The notes beneath the pieces were generated by a model. It had not been told where the DNA came from and did no database searches. It was given only the letters and a program-made list of their open reading frames with translations. From Candidatus Omnitrophota bacterium (lineage in GTDB: Bacteria; Omnitrophota; Gorgyraeia; 2-01-FULL-45-10), in assembly GCA_030695725.1 (NCBI GenBank), contig JAUYPN010000054.1, positions 1 through 7,123 of the forward strand: a stretch of 7,123 nt of DNA, in the 5' to 3' direction. Shown here piece after piece: positions 1-4,940 of this stretch; position 1 is the first letter of the stretch, and the number at the start of each line of letters is the position of its first letter. A program made the translations under genes and the position numbers.

Positions 1-124
1 TCATTGCGAACACGAAGTGCCGACGAAGTCCTTCGGCAAAAGCTCAGGACTTCGTACTGAGCGAAGTCGAAGTACGAAGCAATCTAAAAGAGATTGCTTC
101 GCTCCCTTCGGTCGCTCGCAATGA
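1..124. repeat. Composite palindromic dispersed repeat (MITE/REP-like)
   Basis: The ends are a perfect 9-bp inverted pair, TCATTGCGA (1-9) and TCGCAATGA (116-124). Inside are nested inverted pairs: TGCCGA 18-23 with TCGGCA 33-38, CTTCGTACT 50-58 with AGTACGAAG 71-79, and CGAAGCAATCT 75-85 with AGATTGCTTCG 91-101. An alternative pairing is GACTTCG 48-54 with CGAAGTC 62-68. The CGAAG / CTTCG word recurs throughout. From memory, sequences of this type occur as many dispersed copies in several metagenome-derived bacterial genomes, but copy number cannot be seen here. It encodes no protein of its own and overlaps the 3' end of the pncC gene. The left end may extend past the window edge. Confidence 0.75.
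75..101. repeat. 11-bp stem hairpin over the pncC stop codon
   Basis: CGAAGCAATCT (75-85) pairs perfectly with AGATTGCTTCG (91-101) across a 5-nt loop, and the pncC stop codon (84-86, minus strand) lies at the stem-loop edge. The stem is long enough to form in RNA of either strand. No T-tract follows on either strand, so it is not a standard intrinsic terminator. It could still protect the 3' end of the pncC transcript or mark where the inserted repeat folds. Confidence 0.6.
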
Positions 125-581
125 CGCTTATGATCAATTTCAAAGCTGCTTGGGTCGCCTGCGACTTGACCTCTATTCTTGAGCCCTTAAATCGAAATTC
201 TTTTACGATCTCTTTCTTATTGGCGATGAGAGCTATGTAAACAAGGCCGACAGGCTTTGACTTTGTGCCGCCGGAAGGGCCTGCGATGCCGGTCACACCT
301 ATTCCTATGTCAGTATTTGCCAGGAGCCGGACGCCTTTCGCCATTTCAAGCGCAGCCTCTTTAGAGACTGCGCCGTATTTTTGCAGCAACGCGGGAGAGA
401 CGCCGAGGATGTTCTCCTTTATCTTGTTGGAATAGGCGACGATGCCCATTAGAAAATAATCGGAACTGCCGCTTATATCGGTGAGTCGGCTTGAGATAAG
501 CCCGCCCGTGCAGGATTCGGCGACTGCTATGGTCATTTCGAGCTTTCTCAGCACTTTACCGACATTGGCCTCGATCTTCAT
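84..581 (-). CDS. pncC: Nicotinamide-nucleotide amidohydrolase, stand-alone CinA C-terminal domain (PncC)
   Basis: Family members deamidate NMN to nicotinate mononucleotide plus ammonia in the cytoplasm, recycling the NMN released by NAD-dependent DNA ligase. The 165-aa protein is a single CinA C-terminal domain with no N-terminal MoCF-like domain. Motifs seen are AESCTGG (21-27), GSSDYF (38-43), VAYSNKIK (48-55), GAVSKEAALEMAKGVR (70-85) and TGIAGPSGGT (97-106) followed by KPVG. Ser23, Tyr50 and Lys55 have the spacing I recall for the proposed E. coli PncC active-site Ser/Tyr/Lys. The ATG at 581-579 fits the family N-terminus. No clear Shine-Dalgarno precedes it, and a TATAAT lies only 7 nt upstream. 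Residues 153-165 (VIASDRRERSNLF) come from the repeat at 1-124, so the original C-terminus has probably been replaced. The gene diverges from recA. The name cinA is also used for this family; calling the activity PncC rests on domain architecture. Confidence 0.9.
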   Translation of the reverse strand: MKIEANVGKVLRKLEMTIAVAESCTGGLISSRLTDISGSSDYFLMGIVAYSNKIKENILGVSPALLQKYGAVSKEAALEMAKGVRLLANTDIGIGVTGIAGPSGGTKSKPVGLVYIALIANKKEIVKEFRFKGSRIEVKSQATQAALKLIISVIASDRRERSNLF

Positions 582-588
582 AACCCGT

Positions 589-617
589 ATTATACAATGC
601 AGTTACGCATTTCGCCA
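589..617 (-). promoter_or_regulatory. Predicted pncC promoter, possibly leaderless
   Basis: Read on the minus strand, a perfect TATAAT (594-589) is followed by ACGGGTT and then the ATG. The transcript would therefore start at or within a base or two of the start codon. The best -35 candidate at a 17-bp spacer is TGGCGA (617-612), a weak 3/6 match to TTGACA. The lack of a Shine-Dalgarno between the -10 and the ATG agrees with leaderless initiation. This is inferred from sequence only. Confidence 0.45.
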
Positions 618-709
618 TAAATTTTCTTAAAGTAATTTATAGTAGAAAATTCCGCATTCATGTATAAGACCAGTTGTATGCGAAATTATTTTAAAATAGT
701 TGCAAGAAT

Positions 710-739
710 TTGACCGCTTTTTCCGTCTTATAGTATAGG
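710..739 (+). promoter_or_regulatory. Candidate distal recA promoter (P1)
   Basis: TTGACC (710-715, 5/6 to the sigma-70 -35 consensus) is followed after 18 bp by TATAGG (734-739, 4/6 to TATAAT). Transcription would start near 746. A transcript from here would carry the Shine-Dalgarno and 9-codon ORF at 774-816 ahead of recA. It is weaker than the downstream promoter. Confidence 0.35.
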
Positions 740-755
740 GACCTACTGCCTAAAA

Positions 756-772
756 CTGAAAACGCTTTACAG
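756..772. promoter_or_regulatory. Imperfect dyad over the recA -35, possible operator
   Basis: The 17 bases are CTG-a-AAA-cgc-TTT-a-CAG, in which the CTG/CAG and AAA/TTT arms are symmetric about base 764. The right arm overlaps the predicted -35 TTTACA. This is where a repressor such as LexA could block recA. It resembles the E. coli box CTGT-N8-ACAG only loosely, being one base longer and lacking the left T, so assignment to LexA is a guess. Confidence 0.3.
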
Positions 773-795
773 AAAGGAGGATACGCATGTATAAT
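766..795 (+). promoter_or_regulatory. Predicted main recA promoter (P2)
   Basis: TTTACA (766-771, 5/6 to TTGACA) and a perfect TATAAT (790-795) are separated by 18 bp. Transcription would start near 802-804, giving a recA leader of about 62 nt that ends in the Shine-Dalgarno AAGGAG at 853-858. This is the best sigma-70-type match in the intergenic region. It would drive recA and, by the close spacing, the genes downstream. Confidence 0.6.
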
Positions 796-816
796 ATAGT
801 GCTTCAAATAGTCTAA
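787..816 (+). CDS. Possible 9-codon leader ORF upstream of recA
   Basis: A strong Shine-Dalgarno AAGGAGG (774-780) sits 6 nt before an ATG that opens MYNIVLQIV and a TAA. The stop is 49 nt before the recA start. The ribosome site is as good as that of recA itself. Against it, codons 2-3 are the TATAAT of promoter P2, and a transcript starting there would lack this start. It can only be translated from the weaker upstream promoter. The peptide has no recognised family and no run of one amino acid that would suggest classical attenuation. It may be a chance match within promoter sequence. Confidence 0.25.
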   Translation: MYNIVLQIV

Positions 817-865
817 TTATAGTATATGGGGCTTTTATTGGCAGTCTAAAATAAGGAGAGGAACA

Positions 866-1918
866 ATGGCTAGGTTTAAGACAAAGGACAAAGAAGAAGT
901 AAGGGTAGAGATAAGGGAGCGCAAAGACTTTACTCAAGAACAGAAGACCAAGGCGCTCGATTCTGCTTTGGAGCATATTGAGAAGCAGTTCGGCAAGGGG
1001 GCCATTATGACACTGGGACAAGACTTCAAAGTAGATGTGCCTACCATACCGACAGGTTCGATAGCAATAGATCTGGCGCTTGGGGTAGGTGGAGTGCCGC
1101 GCGGCAGGGTCATAGAGATATTCGGGCCCGAGTCGAGCGGTAAGACGACGCTTACTCTGAGTATCATCGCCAACGCACAGAAGATGGGCGGGCAGGCGGC
1201 GTTCATCGACGCGGAGCATGCCTTTGACGCCGGATACGCGAAGAAGATCGGTGTAAATCTCGATCATCTTTTGATGTCTCAGCCGGATACGGGTGAACAG
1301 GCGCTCGACATAACGGAGACTTTGGTGAAATCGAACGCTGTTGACGTCATCGTTATAGATTCGGTTGCGGCGCTTACGCCGAGGGCCGAGATCGAGGGCG
1401 ATATAGGGGATTCTCATGTCGGGCTACAGGCTCGTCTGATGAGCCACGCTTTAAGAAAACTGTCAGGCTCAATATCAAAATCCAAGACCTGTGTGATATT
1501 CATAAACCAGATCAGGGAGAAGATAGGCGTTATGTTCGGTAATCCTGAGACGACCCCGGGCGGACGCGCTTTAAAGTTCTATTCATCCGTGAGGATAGAC
1601 TTGAGGCGCATAGCGTCGTTAAAGAAGGGCGAAGAGGCTGTCGGAAACCGCGTCAGGGCATCGATAGTCAAAAACAAGGTGGCCGCGCCGTTCAGAAAAG
1701 CCGAATTCGACATAATGTTCGATGAGGGCATCTCAAAGTCCGGCAGCGTGCTCGATATGGCTGAAATACTCGAAGTGACTAAAAAGAGCGGCGCATGGGT
1801 GCTCTACGGAGAAGAGAAGCTTGGCCAGGGCAAGGAGAACGCTCGGGTATTTTTGAAAGAGAACCCGAAGGTGCTCGCGAAGATAGAGAAAGAGATATTA
1901 GAGAAAGCGCTTAAGTAA
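866..1918 (+). CDS. recA: Recombinase RecA
   Basis: RecA forms ATP-dependent filaments on single-stranded DNA, drives strand exchange in recombinational repair and stimulates LexA self-cleavage. The 350-aa product is full length. Walker A GPESSGKTT is at 87-95, IDAEHAFD with catalytic Glu117 at 114-121, and Walker B VIVIDS at 161-166 (Asp165). The L1 region is EIEGDIGDSH near 175-184, and the L2 region INQIREKIGVMFGNPETT at 213-230 contains Gln215. The family signature ALKFYSSVR is at 235-243. Numbering runs 21 ahead of E. coli because of a charged N-terminal extension (MARFKTKDKE onward). The C-terminus ends EKALK, without the acidic tail of E. coli RecA. The ATG is preceded by AAGGAG (853-858) at 7 nt, and no other Met occurs before residue 48. 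recX begins one base after the stop. Residues needed for ATP hydrolysis and DNA binding appear intact. Confidence 0.98.
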   Translation: MARFKTKDKEEVRVEIRERKDFTQEQKTKALDSALEHIEKQFGKGAIMTLGQDFKVDVPTIPTGSIAIDLALGVGGVPRGRVIEIFGPESSGKTTLTLSIIANAQKMGGQAAFIDAEHAFDAGYAKKIGVNLDHLLMSQPDTGEQALDITETLVKSNAVDVIVIDSVAALTPRAEIEGDIGDSHVGLQARLMSHALRKLSGSISKSKTCVIFINQIREKIGVMFGNPETTPGGRALKFYSSVRIDLRRIASLKKGEEAVGNRVRASIVKNKVAAPFRKAEFDIMFDEGISKSGSVLDMAEILEVTKKSGAWVLYGEEKLGQGKENARVFLKENPKVLAKIEKEILEKALK

Positions 1919-1919
1919 A

Positions 1920-2384
1920 TTGGACGATAAAGTAAAGTCGCGGGCGCGGAATAACGCGTATGCTCTACTGCGTATGCGGCCGCGCAGTGTCTACGAGATA
2001 AGGAACCGCCTGAAACTCAAGGGTTACGCCGATGCTCTCATAGAGGATGTCGTCGCGAGCCTTGAGCGGACGGGCGATCTGAATGATGAGAAGTTCGCCC
2101 GGTTTTGGGTGGAATCGCGGATGCATATGAATCCCGCGGGCGATGTCGTATTGAAGCACGAGCTCAAAAGGAACGGCGTAAGCGACGACATCATAGAAGC
2201 CGTTTTAACCGAAAAAGCCGAAAAATACGACGAATACGAGCTTGCCTTAAGCATGGCAAAGGACCGATTTGAGCGGCTTAAGAAACTCGACCGCCGCAAG
2301 GCGACTAAACGTATATATGATTTTCTGCTGCGCCGCGGGTTTAAGTACGACAATATCAGAAGAGTTGTAGAAAGCTTAGTATGA
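1920..2384 (+). CDS. recX: Regulatory protein RecX
   Basis: RecX binds RecA filaments and in most bacteria limits their extension and activity. The 154-aa protein is all-helical and made of the usual three-helix repeats. Seen in order are AYALLRMRPRSVYEIRNRL (13-31), TGDLNDEKFARFWVESR (51-67), LKHELKRNGVSDDIIEAVL (78-96) and RIYDFLLRRGFKYDNIRRVV (131-150). The length is typical of the family. The start chosen is TTG at 1920, one base after the recA stop. It has no good Shine-Dalgarno and no ATG near the conserved N-terminus, so translation probably depends on ribosomes finishing recA. Its stop overlaps the alaS start by 4 nt (ATGA). The low identity typical of RecX makes the assignment rest on pattern plus position, but both agree well. 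Confidence 0.93.
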   Translation: MDDKVKSRARNNAYALLRMRPRSVYEIRNRLKLKGYADALIEDVVASLERTGDLNDEKFARFWVESRMHMNPAGDVVLKHELKRNGVSDDIIEAVLTEKAEKYDEYELALSMAKDRFERLKKLDRRKATKRIYDFLLRRGFKYDNIRRVVESLV

Positions 2385-4930
2385 AGGCCGATGCTATAAG
2401 ACAGGCATATTTGGACTTCTTTAAGTCGAAGAATCACGAGATAATTGCAAGCGACTCGCTCGTGCCGAAGGACGACCCCACACTTCTATTTACCGGAGCG
2501 GGGATGAATCAGTTTAAGGAGAAGTTCCTTGGGCGCAATATCACCTATAAGCGCGCCGTATCGAGCCAAAAATGTTTGAGGACAGGGGACATTGAGAACG
2601 TAGGCAGGACGCCGCGCCATCATACATTCTTTGAGATGCTCGGCAATTTTTCATTCGGGGACTATTTCAAGAAGGAAGCAATCCTGTGGGCATGGGAATT
2701 TTTTACGAAGACCTTGAAGATAGATCCCGCTAAATTGTGGGCGTCAGTCTATAAGGACGACGGGGAAGCTTATGACATCTGGAAGGATGTTGTAAAGATC
2801 CCCCGCGACAGGATAGTCAGGTTCGGGGAGAAGGACAATTTCTGGCCGTCCGAGGCGCCAAGCAAAGGGCCCAATGGGCCGTGCGGGCCGTGTTCCGAGA
2901 TCTTTTACGATCACGGTAAGGATGTCGGCTGCGGAAAACCGGATTGCACGCCCGAATGTGACTGCGGCAGGTTCGTGGAGATTTGGAACCTCGTATTCAC
3001 GCAATTTGATCGGCAGCCCGATGGAAATTTAAAGCCGCTTCCCAGTAAGAATATAGACACCGGTATGGGTTTAGAACGTATAGCGGCCGTGATGCAGGGC
3101 GTGAAGACGAATTTCGAGATAGATATATTCAGGCCGATCGTTGAAGCGATAAACAAAGAGACAGAGAGACAAAGAGACAAAGAGACAACGTCAAATATCA
3201 ATGCAATCGCGGATCACATACGTGCTGTGACGTTCTGCATAGCGGACGGGGTCATGCCTTCGAATGAGGAACGTGGATATGTGGTGAGGAAGTTGATCCG
3301 TCGGGCAATGTCGCATGCGCAGGATATAGAGATAAAGGAGCCATTTTTGTATAAGCTGGTGAGTGTAGTAGCGGATGTGATGAAGTCACAGTATCCTGAG
3401 ATAATGGAGCGAAAGGAAGATATGGCGCAGGTCGTGAAGAGGGAAGAAGAGAATTTTCTGAACGTTCTCGCGACCCAGCTTCCGAAAGTCCAGGCCGCCT
3501 TCAAAGAGTTGTCGAAAGAGAAAGATCCCGACAGGATCGCAAGAAAAGCGTTCGATTTTTATGATACCTACGGTATGCCGTACGATATGCTTGAAGAGAT
3601 CGCGGGAAAATCCGGCCTTAGGATAGATGAAAAATTATTTGAAGCTCTGCTTGAAGGGCAAAGACAGCTTTCGAGGTCAAAGACCAAAATAAGAGGAGAG
3701 ATATTTACCGAAACTTTTTCCAAAAAGATAGAAGCCCTCGGATTGAATACGGAATTTTTAGGATACGAGAAGGCCCATGCCGAGGCTTCGGTACTAGCGG
3801 TACTCGAAAATGGTGAAATAATATTAGATAAGACTCCATTTTATGGCGAATCCGGCGGGCAGGCGGGAGATTGGGGCAAGATCGAAACAAAGTCGGGTGC
3901 CGTGGAGGTCGAGGATGCTAAGAGGATCGGCCAAACTATCGTTCATATAGGGAAGGTTCTCCGCGGTAAGATCGAAAAAGGTGAGAAGGCCAAGGTTTCG
4001 ATAAATGAAGATGTCCGCCGCAAGATCATGAGTAATCATACGGCTACGCATCTGCTTCAGGCTGCTTTAAGAAAAGTCCTGGGCGGGCATGTCCACCAGA
4101 CGGGATCTTTGGTCGACCAGGATCATTTAAGATTTGACTTTACGCACATGAAGAAGATGGAGCCGAGAGAGATAGCGCGGGTCGAAGAGATGGTGAATCT
4201 GGGTATAGAGAAGGCTATCCCTGTCAAAAAAGAGATCAAGGATCTGGAAGCCGCGAAGAGGGATGGGGCGACGGCCCTGTTCGGTGAGAAGTATTCCGAC
4301 AAAGTGCGGGTCGTTTCTATCGGAGATATTTCAAAGGAGCTGTGCGGCGGCACGCACGTCGATAATACAAAGGATATAGGATTTTTTAAGATAACCGGTG
4401 AAAGCTCGATAGCTTCAGGAATAAGAAGGATCGAGGCCGTGACTGCCGAAGCCGCAAAGGAATGGGTAGAGAAGCAGGCCCGTAGGGATAAAGAGAGGAT
4501 CGAGGCGGAGAATAAGAAAGATGAGAACAAGAAGGCCTTAAGCGCCAGGCTCAACGAGGAGATAGCGAAGATAGATACGCTGATCGCCAAGGCCCCGACA
4601 TTTGGCAATACGAAAGTGGTGACGGCGATAATAAATGACCTCGGTATGGATGGTTTGAGGGTATTGAGCGACAGGATAAGGTCGAAGGCGCCCTCAGTAG
4701 TTATCGTCCTTGCTTTCAACGCTGACGAAAAGGCGTCCTTCATGATATCGTTAACGAATGATCTGGTCGGAAAGGGCATGAAGGCGGCCGATATGGCAAA
4801 AGAGCTGGCTAAGCTATTGAACGGTTCAGGTGGAGGCCGCCCCGAATTCGCCCAGGGTGGCGGTAAGGAGCCGAAGAAATTAAAAAGCGCCATGGAAAAG
4901 ATTGTAGAGATTATAGGAAAAAAACTTTAG
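2381..4930 (+). CDS. alaS: Alanine--tRNA ligase (AlaRS)
   Basis: This class II synthetase attaches alanine to tRNA-Ala and hydrolyses mischarged Ser- or Gly-tRNA-Ala. The 849 aa are slightly shorter than the usual 870-880. The catalytic core shows GAGMNQFKEKFLG (39-51), motif 2 region RHHTFFEMLGNFSFGDYF (79-96), NGPCGPCSEI (165-174), EIWNLVFTQF (200-209) and motif 3 GMGLERIAAV (228-237). The editing domain has HTATH (553-557) and CGGTH (655-659), whose His/Cys residues are the expected zinc ligands. The C-Ala domain follows, with GGGRPEFAQGGG (817-828). A Cys-rich segment at 184-195 (C184, C189, C193, C195) precedes EIWNLVF and may bind metal; similar inserts occur in other bacterial AlaRS as far as I recall. 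Residues 259-270 are encoded by an 8-bp tandem repeat in a variable loop. The ATG overlaps the recX stop, indicating translational coupling. Confidence 0.98.
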   Translation: MKADAIRQAYLDFFKSKNHEIIASDSLVPKDDPTLLFTGAGMNQFKEKFLGRNITYKRAVSSQKCLRTGDIENVGRTPRHHTFFEMLGNFSFGDYFKKEAILWAWEFFTKTLKIDPAKLWASVYKDDGEAYDIWKDVVKIPRDRIVRFGEKDNFWPSEAPSKGPNGPCGPCSEIFYDHGKDVGCGKPDCTPECDCGRFVEIWNLVFTQFDRQPDGNLKPLPSKNIDTGMGLERIAAVMQGVKTNFEIDIFRPIVEAINKETERQRDKETTSNINAIADHIRAVTFCIADGVMPSNEERGYVVRKLIRRAMSHAQDIEIKEPFLYKLVSVVADVMKSQYPEIMERKEDMAQVVKREEENFLNVLATQLPKVQAAFKELSKEKDPDRIARKAFDFYDTYGMPYDMLEEIAGKSGLRIDEKLFEALLEGQRQLSRSKTKIRGEIFTETFSKKIEALGLNTEFLGYEKAHAEASVLAVLENGEIILDKTPFYGESGGQAGDWGKIETKSGAVEVEDAKRIGQTIVHIGKVLRGKIEKGEKAKVSINEDVRRKIMSNHTATHLLQAALRKVLGGHVHQTGSLVDQDHLRFDFTHMKKMEPREIARVEEMVNLGIEKAIPVKKEIKDLEAAKRDGATALFGEKYSDKVRVVSIGDISKELCGGTHVDNTKDIGFFKITGESSIASGIRRIEAVTAEAAKEWVEKQARRDKERIEAENKKDENKKALSARLNEEIAKIDTLIAKAPTFGNTKVVTAIINDLGMDGLRVLSDRIRSKAPSVVIVLAFNADEKASFMISLTNDLVGKGMKAADMAKELAKLLNGSGGGRPEFAQGGGKEPKKLKSAMEKIVEIIGKKL
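3155..3186 (+). repeat. 8-bp tandem repeat (four AAAGAGAC units) inside alaS
   Basis: Units lie at 3155-3162, 3163-3170 (one mismatch, AGAGAGAC), 3171-3178 and 3179-3186. With the next six bases they encode KETERQRDKETT, a highly charged loop between the RPIVEAI and IADHIRAV segments of AlaRS. The unit is not a multiple of three, so gain or loss of one or two copies would shift the frame of an essential gene, while three copies would be in frame. Confidence 0.85.
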
Positions 4931-4940
4931 AGGTGTATAT

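Larger units (their letters stand above)
582..865. other. Divergent pncC-recA intergenic region
   Basis: This AT-richer 284-base stretch separates divergent pncC and recA and holds the control signals listed separately. I see no tRNA or rRNA, no riboswitch that I recognise and no intrinsic terminator. The word TTATAGTA occurs three times on the plus strand, at 637-644, 728-735 and 817-824, about 90 bp apart, the last two extending to TTATAGTATA plus a G run. AGTCTAA is repeated at 810-816 and 843-849. Confidence 0.7.

Noticed and set aside
75..101. Hairpin as an intrinsic terminator of pncC
   Set aside because: No U-tract follows the stem on either strand, and the stem belongs to the repeat.
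756..772. E. coli-type LexA box at the recA promoter
   Set aside because: The dyad is 17 bases, not 16, and lacks CTGT on the left, so it is kept only as an unnamed operator candidate.
803..865. Riboswitch or T-box in the recA leader
   Set aside because: The leader is only about 60 nt, and I see no conserved aptamer or antiterminator structure.
767..1417. Long minus-strand open frame opposite the recA start
   Set aside because: It overlaps recA and its promoter, its protein resembles no known family to me, and it has no supporting ribosome site or context. It is a shadow frame.
4123..4893. 256-codon minus-strand open frame opposite alaS
   Set aside because: The Ser/Leu/Phe-rich translation is the usual mirror of a Lys/Glu-rich coding strand, and alaS is unmistakable here.
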